Assembly: GCF_000715075.1 (NCBI RefSeq) | Contig: NC_134101.1 | Location: 120,160,616-120,224,615, forward strand | Direction: 5' to 3' | DNA from: Nicotiana tabacum | Lineage: Eukaryota; Streptophyta; Magnoliopsida; Solanales; Solanaceae | Length of the DNA: 64,000 nucleotides | Part shown: piece by piece, positions 1 to 11,837 of the stretch | Position numbering within the stretch: position 1 is the stretch's first letter | Layout of the letters: the number at the start of each line of letters is the position of its first letter | Made by a program: the position numbers and the translations under genes | The notes under the pieces: generated by a model | What the model was told of the DNA's origin: nothing | Seen by the model: only the letters and a program-made list of their open reading frames with translations | Databases searched by the model: none

Positions 1-485
1 CTTTACAAATTTTTGATACTGATGTGAGGCGCATTATGGTAGACGATAGGAGTGACACGTGCATTATCCATCCTCGAGTACTTGCACAAATGAAACTCGA
101 AGATAAGATAGTGTCGCGTGATACAGTTGAGCGAACATCTGGCAAAATCGCACTCCCCGTCCTGGCCGGTGGCGTCATTCTGGAAACCACGTTGCATATC
201 ATGGACCAAGACATAATGTACAACGCCATAATAGGGTAACCATGGATACACACCATGAGAGTCATCCCTTCCAACTTGTACCAAGTCATCAAATTCCCAA
301 CTCCATGGGGAATATTCAGTATACGAGGGGGAAAACACATATCTCGGGAATGCTACCGCATCGCCCTAGACTGCACGGTCACTCAACAAAGAAAAAGAGG
401 CATAGCAATCAGCAGGGTCGAGGTCGATATGTGATGATAGCAAGGACATCATCAAAGACCCCATTATGGTCGAAGCTGCGAAATC
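1..485 (+). pseudogene. TE1 aspartic protease remnant (TAT pol)
   Basis: The frame through 24-239 reads past a TAA at 236-238 and continues in the same frame to about 430. It contains IMVDDRSD (the retroviral protease active-site region, with the usual small residue after Asp replaced by Arg), then LPVLAG, AYN-like MYNAIIG and PWIHTMRVIPSNLYQVIKFP, the usual end of a TAT protease leading to the pol linker. Known family role: cleavage of the Gag-Pol polyprotein in virus-like particles. The stop and the changed active site indicate it is dead. The 5' boundary is outside the window. Confidence 0.7.
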
Positions 486-544
486 GACCATAGAAAACCT
501 CGACCCCGTTTAATTAGACACCAACGATCACAACAAGAAAGCTT

Positions 545-1490
545 ACATCGGTTGCAAACTTCAAAAACCAGGTAAATTCCATCAGTTCTTAACTACTAAC
601 GCAAATTTGTTTGCTTTAAGCCATGCAGATATGCCGGGTATCCCAAAGGAAATCGCCACGCATAAACTAAACGTCGACCCATTCTTCCCCCAGTGAGGCA
701 GGTCAGGAGTAAGTTCAACTCTGCGATTAATGATGCGGTACGAGAAGAGGTGGAAAAACTATTGGAAAATGGCTCCATCAGGGAGACGAAGTATCCCCAA
801 TGGGTCGCCAACGTGGTGATGGTGAAAAAGAAGAATGGGAAATGGCGGATGTGCGTGGATTTCACAGATTTGAACAAAACATGCCCCAAGGATTCATTTC
901 CATTACCCCATATCGACCAACTCATCGATGTAACGGCCAGGTACGAACTACTGAGCTTCTTGGACGCCTACTCAGCCTATAATCAAATCCTCATGGAAAA
1001 AGAGGATCAGAAGAAAACCAATTTTATCACCCATTAGGGGACGTACTGCTACAGGGTCATGCCTTTCGGGCTGAAAAATGTAGGGGCAACTTACCAAAGG
1101 TTAGTGACAAGGATGTTCAAAGACCAACTCGGCAAAACAATGGAAATCTACATAGATGACATGCTAGAGAAGACCACATCGACCACCTGAGAGAAACATT
1201 CGACATACTCAGACGATACGGAATACCATCGAAGGGATACCAGAGATGACATGCAAAATACTCAGACGATACGGAATACCATAGATGACATGCAAAATAC
1301 TCAGACGATACTGGTCAATCTTGATCAAATCAAATCCATCGAAGGGATACCAGAGCACTTGACCACCAAAAAACAGGTTCAGAAATTGACCGGCCATTTC
1401 ACTGCCCTTTCAAGGTTTATTTCGCGATCGTCAGATAGGTGCCACAGATTCTTCGGCATACTCAAGAAGGATAACAGCCTCCAATAGACT
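545..1490 (+). pseudogene. TE1 reverse transcriptase remnant
   Basis: The frame at 693-1037 has EEVEKLLENGSIRE, then KKKNGKWRMCVDFTDLNK, CPKDSFPLPHIDQLID, and SFLDAYSAYNQI, which are RT motifs 1-4 typical of TAT elements. After a TAG at 1036-1038 the same frame gives GTYCYRVMPFGLKN and the catalytic YIDDM near 1150-1165. The segment leading into 693 (618-690) is in another frame, so there is a frameshift before the domain. Beyond the catalytic motif the sequence carries a local duplication (1205-1345), and the thumb/connection follows at 1320-1480. It would copy genomic RNA into cDNA, but here it is not functional. Confidence 0.85.
1205..1345 (+). repeat. Local tandem duplication inside TE1 RT
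   Basis: A block reading ATACTCAGACGATACGG followed by AATACCAT and AGATGACATGCAAA occurs two to three times, and CATCGAAGGGATACCAGAG occurs twice. This breaks up the RT just after the catalytic motif. It looks like a replication-slippage or template-switch scar. Confidence 0.75.
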
Positions 1491-1765
1491 TCTGAGTGCG
1501 TCCAAGCCTTGAAGGAGTTAAAAGCGTATTTGTCATCACCGCCATTGCTCTCAAAACTAGAATCAGTAGAATGCCTCCTTGTCTACCTTGCTGTATCCGA
1601 AGTAGCTGTGAGCGCAGTCCTAGTCCGAGAAAATAAAGGTATGCAGTTTCCTATCTGTTACATTAGCAATACACTAGTCGACGCTGAGACGAGATACCCT
1701 CACTTCGAAAAAACTAGACCTGGCCTTAGTCATAGCTTCACGAAAGCTTAGACCCTATTTCCAGT
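1491..1765 (+). pseudogene. TE1 RT-linked RNase H remnant
   Basis: The frame at 1509-1751 contains ALKELKAYLSSPPLLSK, then LLVYLAVSEVAVSAVLVREN, PICYISNTL and the ETRYPHFEK motif. This is the standard Ty3/gypsy RNase H domain directly downstream of RT. It removes the RNA strand during reverse transcription. The usual catalytic Asp after LYL is replaced (LAVSE), as is often seen in TAT elements where a second RNase H follows. The frame closes at 1749-1751, and the following linker (1752-1990) is readable only with frameshifts. Confidence 0.75.
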
Positions 1766-1995
1766 GCCACGCCATCTCAGTCGTCACGAATTTCCCCCTA
1801 AGAAATATTTTGCATAAACCTGAGCTATCGGGAAGGTTGGCCGAATAGGCCATCAAACTAAGCAAACACGATATCACATATCAACCGCGAATAGCGATAA
1901 AGTCACAAGTTCTTGGTGAATTCGTCGTCGACTTCAGCGCAAAAATAATGCCCGAAGTTAAAAGAAAAGCCGCCCAAACTTCTCCCCAAATATAG

Positions 1996-2400
1996 GACCT
2001 TTGGGTCCTGTACACTGACGACATGTCTAATGCAACAGGGTCCAGACTGGGACTCGTACTCGAAGTTCTGACCGACGAAGTGATTTTCCAGTCCATAAAG
2101 TGCCCGGACATGACTAACAACGAGGCCGAGTATGAGGCCGTAATTGTTGGGTTAAGGCTAGAACTCAAATACGGGGAAAAATGGTTAAGACTACACTACT
2201 ATTCGTAACTCGTTATCAACCAAGTCACATGGACTTTTCAAATCAAGGAACAAAGGTTACAAAAATACCAGACTGAAATCTGCAAGCTGTTGCCCGCGTT
2301 CGATGAATGTCAATTTGACCAGATCCCCCGATCATAGAATACCGAGGCGGACGACCTCGCCAAATTAGCCGCAACCACCAAAAACATTACAACCGGAGAC
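1996..2400 (+). pseudogene. TE1 second, archaeal-type RNase H remnant
   Basis: From 1996 the frame reads LWVLYTDDMSNATGSRLG and then the conserved NNEAEYEA block (about 2115-2138). After a stop at 2206-2208 comes LVINQVTWTFQIKEQ and IPRS.NTEADDLAKLA near 2320-2370. The order TD...NNEAEYEA...ADDLAKLA matches the additional RNase H acquired by the TAT lineage. Conserved acidic positions remain at the first Asp, the Glu of EAEYEA and the last Asp, but two stops break the frame. Confidence 0.75.
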
Positions 2401-2439
2401 AGAAATGTAGTCCACCTACTCAACTCATCAATAGACCAA

Positions 2440-3700
2440 ATCGAGGTAAGAACAATAAATTTGACTTGGGACTGGTGCAAGAGTATTTCTACATACTTGC
2501 AGGATGACGTACTCCCAAGCAATAAAAAAGTGGCCAAGAACTTGCGAATGCAGCCAGCCAGGTACAACATCATTCACAATGATCTGTACAAAAGAACGTA
2601 CGACGGCCCTCTGGCGAAATGCTTGGGCCCAAATCAGATGTGGCGCGTCATTAAAAAGGTACAGGAAGGCCATTGTGGAGCTCATTCAGGCAATCAGGAT
2701 TTAGTTAGATGCCTTATACGGGCAGGATATTACTGGCCCACCATGAAAAAAGAGGTCACGGACATCGTGAAAAAAATGAGAACAATGCCAAAAGTGTGCC
2801 CCAATGATTCACCAAGCAGGCGAAAACCTCCACTTAGTCACTTCCTCTTGGCCATTCATCAAATGGGGAATAGACATCGTGGTCCCCCTCTCGGCAGGGC
2901 AAGGTAACGTACGATTTCTTTTGGTTTTAACTGACTATTTCTCTAAATGGGTAGAAGTAGGAGCATTCAGCCAAATACGTGAACATGAAGTGATCGCCTT
3001 CATATGGAAAAATATTGTATGCCTGTTCGGCCTCCTTAAAGAGATCAAATGCGACATCGGACCCCAATTTACAGGAAAGAAGGTTATTGAATTTTCAGGA
3101 AATGGCATATCAAAGGAATAGTCTCAGCACCATACCATCTCGCGAGCAACGGACAAGCAGAGTCCTCCAACAAGTCAATATTGAACATCATAAAGAAAAA
3201 ACTTGAAGACGCCAAAGGGTTGTGGCTGAAAATATTACCAAAAGTACTCTGGGGCTACCGAAGACAAGCATAGGAGAAACACCTTACTCTTTAGTCTGTG
3301 GGACTGATGCAGTAATACCAATCGAAGTTGGGGAGCCCGGCCTAAGATACTCCCACGAGAGCGGACCAAGGAACGATGAAAGTAGAAGTCAAGAGCTCGA
3401 TGAAGTCGAAGAACGACGAGACATGGCCTACATAAGGATGATCGCCAAAAACAAACAAGCAGAATGTTATTATAACAAAAAGCCAAAGGTCAGGCCGTTG
3501 AAAGTCGGGGACTACGTGCTTAAAGCTAAAACACAAGCAAGCAAAGACCCACAGGAAGGAAAACTAGGAACAAATTGGGACAGCCCATACAAAATCACGG
3601 CAACAGCAAACAAATGATCATTCCAAGTAGAAACAACGGAAGGAAAGCTACTACCAAATAACTTGAATATTACTCACCTCAAGTACTTCAACTTTTAGGA
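2440..3700 (+). pseudogene. TE1 integrase remnant with C-terminal end of pol
   Basis: The zinc-binding N-terminus is at 2640-2800: HCGAHSGNQDL, GYYWPTMKKE, with the first Cys of the CxxC pair lost. A frameshift near 2800 leads to the catalytic core in the frame 2804-3121: WPFIKWGIDIV (first Asp), LVLTDYFSKWVE, CDIGPQFTG (second Asp kept, the following Asn changed). After another frame change come NGQAESSNKS (catalytic Glu, about 3160) and the C-terminal KVGDYVLK, LGTNWDSPYKI and ITHLKYFNF, ending at a TAG near 3697. It would insert cDNA into chromosomes, but it is broken here by at least two frameshifts and several stops. Confidence 0.85.
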
Positions 3701-4075
3701 GGTAAAACATCCCCAAGTCATACTATTTTTTCCTCACTAGAGTTTTGTCCCAATTGGGTTTTCTCAAGGAGGTTTTTTAACGAGGCGATGAAGGGGACAC
3801 TTCAAGTCGAAGTACGCAAAGATGGAGGCACAAGACGGCTAGTTCATTGCTCGACCTCTCAAACCTTCTCCAGGTCGACCAATGAAGGGATTAGATAGAT
3901 TGGGACTGGGGATGGAACGCCAACCAACGCCAAAAAAATTGTAAATTTCCCCAAATGTATGAACAAATCAACAATGCATGAAGATTATTTCTATTTTTTT
4001 CAAATGTACAGCAAAAGCAACAATGCTTAAAGTTTACGATGTCGACAAACTCTGCACCTAGAAGCATATCTTTCT
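3701..4075 (+). other. TE1 spacer after pol, no coding signal
   Basis: This is sequence between the pol stop and the tandem array. It has a C/T-rich start and GTTTTCTCAAGGAGG-like text near 3760. No ORF or RNA gene is visible. In TAT elements this position is a long non-coding region before the 3' LTR. Confidence 0.6.
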
Positions 4076-4590
4076 AAACATAGGTTATGTTCGACCTTGT
4101 TCGAACTAACACCTAATGGCCCTCAGCCATAGCTAAAACATAGGTTATGTTAGACTTTGTTCGAACTAACACCTAATGGCCCTCGATCACAGCTAAAACA
4201 TAGGTTATGTTCGACCTTGTTCGAACTAACACCTAATGGCCCTCGGCCATAGTCAAACATAGGTTATGTTCGATCTTTTTCGAACTAACACCTAATGTCC
4301 CTCGGCCATAGCTAAAATATAGGTTATGCTCGACCTTGTTCGAACTAACACCTACTGGCCCTCGACCATAATTAACATATGACATGTTCAACCTCGTTCA
4401 AACCAACATCTACTAGCCCTCGGACATAGTTAAACGTAGGGTTTGCTCGACCTTATTCGAACTAACACCTACTGGCCCTCAGCCATAGTCAAACTTAGGG
4501 TTTGGTTCGACCTCATTCGAAGTAACACCTACTGACCTTCGGCCGTAATTAAACTTAGGATATGTTCGACCTTATTCGAACTAAGTGATT
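4076..4590 (+). repeat. Tandem array, 59-60 bp unit, about nine copies
   Basis: Each unit reads approximately AACATAGGTTATGTTCGACC, then TTGTTCGAACTAACACCTA and ATGGCCCTCGGCCATAGCTA. The first units start 60 bp apart (AGGTTATGT at 4082, 4142, 4202), then 59-60 bp apart. Later copies (4375 onward) are more diverged. Each unit contains TTCGAAC and a short hairpin GGCC-CTC-GGCC. Tandem arrays in the 3' untranslated part are common in TAT/Ogre elements and can seed satellites. Confidence 0.9.
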
Positions 4591-4778
4591 ATGGCTAAGA
4601 AAATCAAGGCAACCAAGCGACAAAATAAAAAAATATACAAGTACGAACCACAGGAAGAGAATCAGGTAGAAACAACAAAGTTGGCATTTCATACTTAGAA
4701 TATTTTTACAAAGGCTCGTAAAGATGCCTACCAAAAACGCACAAGTTTACAACAAAATAAAAGAAGGAAGAAGAAAAA

Positions 4779-6299
4779 TTACTGGTCGCCGCTAGGATTA
4801 TCAGTGCCAGCAACCTGACCATCCATGCCATCTCTATTTTCCCCCTTATCATCACCACCGCCATCGGGGTATGCATCCTCGTACCAGGCATCCTCTTCAA
4901 TCTAATCCACACCCACATCCCTCTCATCGTCGCTGACTTCCAGCATAGCAGGATCATACCCGCAAGCGATTCGAGCTTCACGGGCCTTAACATGAGCATT
5001 TTCAAGGGTGACCCCAAGAATAGATCCCGCCGCATGCAAATCCCAGAACACATCCAACTGAGCCTCGTCGTGAATCTATTCCTCGTATAGGTCCCAAGGA
5101 ACGCTTGGGAAATCTAAAGTATGAGAAGATGATGGTTGCGTAAGCATTTCAGTCTTCTCAGCCTCTAAGGTAGCCACCTGGTCCTGAAGGAGGGAGTTAT
5201 CTCTCTCCAACTCCCCAACCCTCTCATCAAGCCGCTCCTCTTTAAGTCTTTCCATCTCTAAATCACTCTCTCACTCAAAATCGAGAGTCCAGATCACTAC
5301 CTCTTGGGCCTCTTCAAAGCCGCCAACCGAGCAGACTTCGCCCGCTCCAGCTCATTCTTCTTCTTAGTAATCTCGCATGAAGAACCTCTATCTATAGGTG
5401 ATACTCCTCCAACTACTTGCGCAGCTCGACCACCTGTGCGTGGATATCGCCACATTGAGCTTCCATGGCCCTACTAACCTTGAGCTCTTCCTCTTTATTT
5501 CTTAACGTCCTTGAGCTTTTTGATGACCATCACCAGCTCATCATCCTTCTCCTTGAGTTCATCCCGAAGGGCTTGCAAATTGTCGTCTTCACTAAACTGC
5601 CTACAAATTTCTCGGTACTTGCCACGGTACTCGCGGTATTTTCGTTATAACTTCATAAAAATAGCCTTACACCTCTCCTCTCTTCGGGTGCTTTTAAATT
5701 CCAAATCCACGGTCTGAAAAAGAAAGAAAAAAAACAAACAGAATAAGAACGAAGCCTAAATGTTGAACATAACGAGCAGAAACGAGAAGAGTCAAAAAAC
5801 TTACCCTAAGAGTGAGGTCGGCTATGCTCCTCGATAAAGTAACATCATCCAGCTCTTGGAGGGTTTTATCCTCCACATTGAAGCAAAGGGGACCGAGGGC
5901 AAGAACCATGTTCTCCATAACTTTTAATAAATCACGATCCATGGGGATCGCAATAGTCCGCGTGGAACCCTCTAGTCTCACCTTGAGCTGGGTAAATCCT
6001 TCCTCCATCATCCTCATCTCATCAGCATCGAGATCAAAACCCGTCTCGTAGCCATCATCGGCAACGCCCTTGCCTCTCCCATCGGCTGGTGAAGGAGCAT
6101 CATTAGCCAGCTGTGAATTCAACGACCCATCCTGCCGCAAATTATGAGAAGCCATAGCGACCGACCATTCGGCTCCCACCGCCGCAAACGGAAGATCTAC
6201 GCCCTCAACTACCTCCGCCAATATCGGAACATTAGATGCCAGCTCGAAGTTATCCTCAAGTATTATAGTCGCTGCCTCGCGGATGACGAAATCATCCAT
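4779..6299 (-). pseudogene. TE1 antisense extra ORF (coiled-coil protein), broken
   Basis: On the minus strand an open frame starts at 6299 (MDDFVIREAATIILEDN) and runs 201 codons to 5694. Degenerate coiled-coil sequence follows in changing frames (LRDELKEKDDELVMVIKKL near 5500-5570; RVGELERDNSLLQDQVATLE near 5160-5225). An acidic tail, with VSDDERDVGVD near 4900-4945, ends at a TAA at 4779-4781. The frame can be read further upstream (to about 6480) past stops. An antisense ORF between pol and the 3' LTR is known in Retand-type TAT elements; its function is unknown. The heptad-rich middle suggests oligomerisation. The link to that ORF family is by position and character, not by alignment. 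Confidence 0.6.
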
Positions 6300-6714
6300 T
6301 GCTGAATCTATAGCCCAGGCGACCCCATTACCAACATCTACCGACTTTCACTTTCAAGGAACCAAATTCTCGTCGCTCGATGATGATTCCTCCTCCTCGT
6401 CCACAAGATGGAACAAAGGGGAAGCCGAAAACTCTGTTGTCAAAATATCTGCAAGCGGATAAGAAACTGAGGTTGAGGCAACACTAGATGAGCCGAAGAT
6501 CGAGCAGACCTATACCTAACCGTGGTTGTAGAAGGGATGAATGCCAAAACGCAAGAGGGGGAGCCTTCGACCTCCTCGAATATCCTCGGGCTGGAAAAGA
6601 AAGAATCTAAATGAGGTTATATCCATCATCAAGATCAAACTATAAGAAGTAAGCGACTGAGATGCCAAAGCAACAACAAAATACATAGACGAACTCACCG
6701 GTCGAGCAAGGAAC

Positions 6715-8461
6715 TGTCACGATCCAAAATTAGGTGACCGGCACTCGTCACACTATCCAATACGGGTGAACCAAACCTTACAAGAATGTCCATCTATATG
6801 CAAAATAAATACATGTGGAAGCCTTTTTGAAAACACAACCATTTTAAATGATTAAAACATACATGAAACAAGATCTTTAAATCCATTATTTTTCAATAAT
6901 TGAAAAATACAAAAGAATAATAATATTTCTTTCATGCATGACTTACGAATAACTCTTGATTACAACTCCAATAGAATAGCAGTTGTCTATGGAATCTCTA
7001 AGACACAATGATGAAGTAAATGCTTGGGACAAACCCAACCAAAAGTAAGTAAGCTCAATATGAAGACTACCATAAAATAGAAGTGGTACCTTGCTATATT
7101 CTTCGGAAAGAGAGTCATCCTATTGCCCCATCAGTCATCATGTACCACGTCTCATCCTGAAAACATGTAAAGTATGTGGGACCCTGGAGAGGGGCCCTTG
7201 AGGGCTAACTACACCACGGCGGTACTTAATAAGTGTCATAGACTCTCTCTAACTCAAGTTCCTGGGACAAGGCTTTACAAAAATAATGCAACCAACATTT
7301 GATATAGAATGATACAATTATATCAATTTATGCTCTTTTTCACTTTAAACGAAAAGACTAGAAAGATGTAAATCATGATACAAACTTTTAAAACATTCAT
7401 ACCAACCCATGATTCTAATAAAAATCATGTAAAATTATTTCAACTTCATTAAGTCATTGAAATCACTTTCGGATCCTTAGGCCTAAATATAATAAAATCA
7501 TCTTTTACCTTTTCACCGGGAGTACTATACCGATACCGACATAATAAATAACTACTAGGTGATCGACCTAGCAACAAGTGTTTGATCCTACTTATCTGGG
7601 TGGCTTCCCATAGTGCCGTATGAGTCGACTTAACCTCATTACTTTAAGTAATGATTATTTGCCCTCACAATGGGGGACTTTATCCTACAAACCTCGGCAA
7701 AAGACTTGGAATATGTCCCTACACCGACACGTGTAGTTCCATGGTAACGAACTCAACATTCAAACCAATCTCGGTGATCTCCACTAGTAACTCCCAAAAT
7801 ATTTGATATTTCAAAAATAGATTCATAGCATATTAGCCTCAAAGGATCTATTTTTATCAAATCATTTCTCATGGCCAAACTAAACCATTTGAATAAAACT
7901 ATCAAACATATGCTCTTTTTCATGTTAAAGTCATTAGCAAATTAACATCCATCTATCAAAGATACAACGAGTACTATCCATTAATCAAGTTTCAAAAGGA
8001 AATACTTTTCATAAAAATACATCTTTAGCACTCAAATATTTTATATTCTTTCCAATACTCAAGTTTGAATAAAACTTATAACATTTTCCTCAAGCATCGT
8101 TTGACATCAAATCTTTAGAAACAAGATTTTCCAATGGTAAAACAACACAACTTTCTTTATGAAATACTACTCAAAATACATGGTGACATCCTTTCCCGAT
8201 TGTCCCCACAAGTATGGATGCACATTTTAGAGAAAATCCATCAAGAAGAGTAAGTATTAATCAACTTACCTCAAGTCCAAGCTTCAACTATTACTGCGAA
8301 GCTCCAATTTGTTTAAAGTCCGCAAATGCCATCACAAGTCGATATCTACATTTATGAGTTCACATAAATCATTAACACGTCACAACAATACCAATTAAAC
8401 CAACTAAGCGCCTAGCACTTAGTTCCAACTTCACAACTTTCATAAAAATCCTTATTTCACC
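6715..8461 (-). repeat. TE2 3' LTR, block 1 of 3
   Basis: It matches 46791-48266 of the sister LTR with many point differences. It contains about 250 bp (roughly 7020-7300) that the sister copy has lost. It begins TGTCACGATCC and stops at the TE3 target duplication TCACC (8457-8461). No coding content. Confidence 0.85.
8457..8461. repeat. TE3 target-site duplication, left copy
   Basis: TCACC directly precedes the TE3 end TGTCACACC and is repeated at 28554-28558 after the other end. The unfilled sister LTR has a single TCACC. Confidence 0.95.
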
Positions 8462-9122
8462 TGTCACACCTCCTTTTTACCTACAACTCGCGGAAGGGAG
8501 TATAAGGGAGTTTTTTCCAATTTAAAGTGACAATCGAAACGAGATTATTTTTATTAAAAATTCAGAGTCGCCACTTGGGATAGTTTATGGTGTCCCAAGT
8601 CACCGGTTCAAATCCTGAATCGAGGAAAAGATTGACTCTGTATTATAGTCCGCGAACTAGAAATCCGGGTACAGAATTTTGTTAACCCGGGAGAAGGTGT
8701 TAGGTATTCCCGAGTTCCGTGGTTCGAACACGGTCGCTCAACTGTTATAATTGGCCTATTATCTAATTTTAATACATTTTTAGCCTATGTGCATTTTATC
8801 CTTTTAAACCGATTTTATTTAATTATTTTTAGGAGAGATTCAACGTTATCTAAAACACGTCTTGAACCACGTCACATAAATGCACCCGCAGTCAACGACA
8901 CATTTTATTTAACGTTGTTAGGATTTTGATTTGTGTCACATAAATGCACACCCGAGTTTAGGAAGGTAAATTTAAATTATGCGCCTGGAGCAACTACGCA
9001 CTTTTAATTATTCTTCCTAAACTTTGAGATTATTGTGTGGCCAAAAGTATATGGAAAAAAAAAGATACTCAATTCACGTAAATCCATATCTGCCTGGATT
9101 ATTAATTAATTTGCATGAGTAC
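8462..9122 (-). repeat. TE3 3' LTR, part 1
   Basis: It matches 26354 onward almost base for base for about 590 bp (CTCCTTTTTACCTACA, GGGAGTATAAGGGAG, GTCGCCACTTGGGATAG). The last 55 bp before TE4 (9068-9122) do not match the sister LTR at 26957-27010, so something else changed next to the insertion. Confidence 0.9.
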
Positions 9123-9136
9123 CACTACTAGAATTC
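9123..9136 (+). repeat. TE4 left terminal inverted repeat
   Basis: CACTACTAGAATTC is the exact reverse complement of 15672-15685. Confidence 0.9.
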
Positions 9137-9138
9137 GG

Positions 9139-9800
9139 CCAAAAAGCGACCAAATATTGGCGACCAAATTTGGTCTGTTAAGAAAAGCGACCAAAGTTGG
9201 TCGCCAAACTACCGAAAATAATAAAAAAAATATTTGAAATAATTTAGCGACCATAGTTGGTCGCTATTTGGACGCAAATTTAGTCAAACTGTTGACTGGA
9301 CTGGTCAGACTTGCTTGGTCAAAGATACACTGAGTTTAGCGACCAATGTTGGTCGCAAAAGTGGGACCCACACAATTTTTTTTAATAATTTTATTATTAT
9401 TTTATAAAACTTATAAAATATAAATATATATAATTTAAAACTTGCGACCAAAGTTGGTCGCTAACTGAAGGATAAGAAGATAGCGACCAACTTTGGTCGC
9501 TAAAGTGGGACCCAGTTATAATATTTTAATAAATATATATTTATGTAAAAAATTTATAAAATATAAATAAATATAATTCAAACTTTAGCGACCAAAGTTG
9601 GTCGCCAATGTGGGACCCAGTTCTAACGTTTAACAATTTTTATTATTAATTTAAATATTATATAAAATATAAATAAATCTGATTAAATTTTAGTGACCAA
9701 ATTTGGTCTCTAATTTAAATTCATGTATATTTAGTGACCGACTTTGGTCGCTAAATTAAATTCATTTAAAGTTAGCGACCAAAGTTGGTCTCTATATGGT
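9139..9800. repeat. TE4 left subterminal repeat cluster
   Basis: About ten copies of AGCGACCAAAGTTGGTCGCT or variants (for example near 9185, 9246, 9338, 9443, 9480, 9586, 9690, 9731, 9773), separated by AT-rich spacers. The unit is palindromic except for the central AAAG/CTTT, so both orientations appear. In CACTA elements such motifs bind a TNPA-like protein. Confidence 0.9.
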
Positions 9801-9908
9801 CAAATTTAAAAATCACTTTTGTGTTTACTATGTAAATAATATAAATGTAAGTCGTTAATAATTTTGTAATACAAGGGATGAATAGTACTACGAAGCGGGC
9901 GTGTGTGT

Positions 9909-10227
9909 CTATATATACAATATATGTACTTACGCTATACTATGCACTAAGTATAAGTGTATGAGGTAATACCGTATCGAATATAGCTTATATATATATA
10001 ATATATGTACTTACGCTATACTATACACTAAGTATAAGTGTATGAGGTAATACCGTATCGAATACAGCTTATATATATAATATATATACTTACGCTATAC
10101 TATGCACTAACTATAAGTGTATTAGGTAATACCGTATCGAATACAACTTATATATATATAATATATATACTTACGCTATACTATGCACTAAGTATAAGTG
10201 TATGAGGTAATACCGTATCGAATACAG

Positions 10228-10289
<62 letters not shown>

Positions 10290-10663
10290 GTACTTACGCT
10301 ATACTATGCACTAACTATAAGTGTATTAGGTAATACCGTATCGAATACAACTTATATATATACTTACGCTATAATATGCACTAAGTATAAGTGTATGAGG
10401 TAATACCGTATCGAATACAGCTTATATATATAATATATGTACTTACGCTATACTATGCACTAAGTATAAGTGTATGAGGTAATACCGTATCGAATATAGC
10501 TTATATATATATAATATATGTACTCACGCTATACTATGCACTAAGTATAAGTGTATGAGGTAATACCGTATCAAATACAGCTTATATATATATACAATAT
10601 ATATACTTACGCTATACTATGCACTAAGTATAAGTGTATTAGGTAATACCGTATCGAATATAG

Positions 10664-10707
<44 letters not shown>

Positions 10708-11793
10708 GTACTTACGCTATACTATGCACTAAGTATAAGTGTATTAGGTAATACCGTATCGAATATAGCTTATATATATATATATATATATATAATATGT
10801 ACTTACGCTATACTATGCACTAAGTATAAGTGTATGAGGTAATACCGTATCGAATATAGCTTATATATATACAATATATGTACTTACGCTATACTATGCA
10901 CTAAGTATAAGTGTATGAGGTAATACCGTATCGAATACAGCTTATATATATATATATATATATATATGTACTTACGCTATACTATGCACTAAGTATAAGT
11001 GTATGAGGTAATACCGTATCGAATACAACTTATATATATACAATATATATACTTACGCTATATTATGCACTAAGTATAAGTGTACTAGGTAATACCGTAT
11101 CGAATACAGCTTATATATATATAATATATGTACTTACGCTATACTATGCACTAAGTATAAGTGTATGAGGTAATACCGTATCGAATACAGCTTATATATA
11201 TACAATATATATACTTACGCTATATTATGCACTAAGTATAAGTGTACTAGGTAATACCGTATCGAATACAGCTTATCTTATATATATATATATATAATAT
11301 ATGTACTTACGCTATACTATGCACTAAGTATAAGTGTATGAGGTAATACCGTATCGAATACAGCTTATATATATACAATATATATACTTACGCTATATTA
11401 TGCACTAAGTATAAGTGTACTAGGTAATACCGTATCGAATACAACTTATATATATATATAATATATGTACTTACGCTATACTATGTACTTACGCTATACT
11501 ATGCACTAAGTATAAGTGTATGAGGTAATACCGTATCGAATACAACTTATATATATACAATATATATACTTACGCTATATTATGCACTAAGTATAAGTGT
11601 ACTAGGTAATACCGTATCGAATACAGCTTATATATATATAATATATGTACTTACGCTATACTATGCACTAAGTATAAGTGTATGAGGTAATACCGTATCG
11701 AATACAGCTTATATATATACAATATATATACTTACGCTATATTATGCACTAAGTATAAGTGTACTAGGTAATACCGTATCGAATACAACTTAT

Positions 11794-11837
<44 letters not shown>

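Larger units (their letters stand above)
1..6714 (+). mobile_element. TE1: 3' part of a decayed TAT-lineage Ty3/gypsy retrotransposon
   Basis: Plus-strand pol fragments follow in the order protease, reverse transcriptase, RNase H, second (archaeal-type) RNase H, integrase. After them come a non-coding spacer, a 60-bp tandem array and an antisense ORF. Two RNase H domains plus an extra ORF beyond integrase are established marks of the TAT group (Ogre/Retand/Athila relatives). The 5' LTR and gag lie left of the window. No 3' LTR is visible: at 6715 the sequence changes to the LTR of TE2, so TE1 is either the host of that insertion or was cut by it. Many stops and frameshifts make it a pseudo-element. 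Confidence 0.85.

Noticed and set aside
9120..9122. 3-bp target duplication of the CACTA element
   Set aside because: The flanks TAC and AAT do not match, and the left flank differs from the sister LTR, so none can be claimed.
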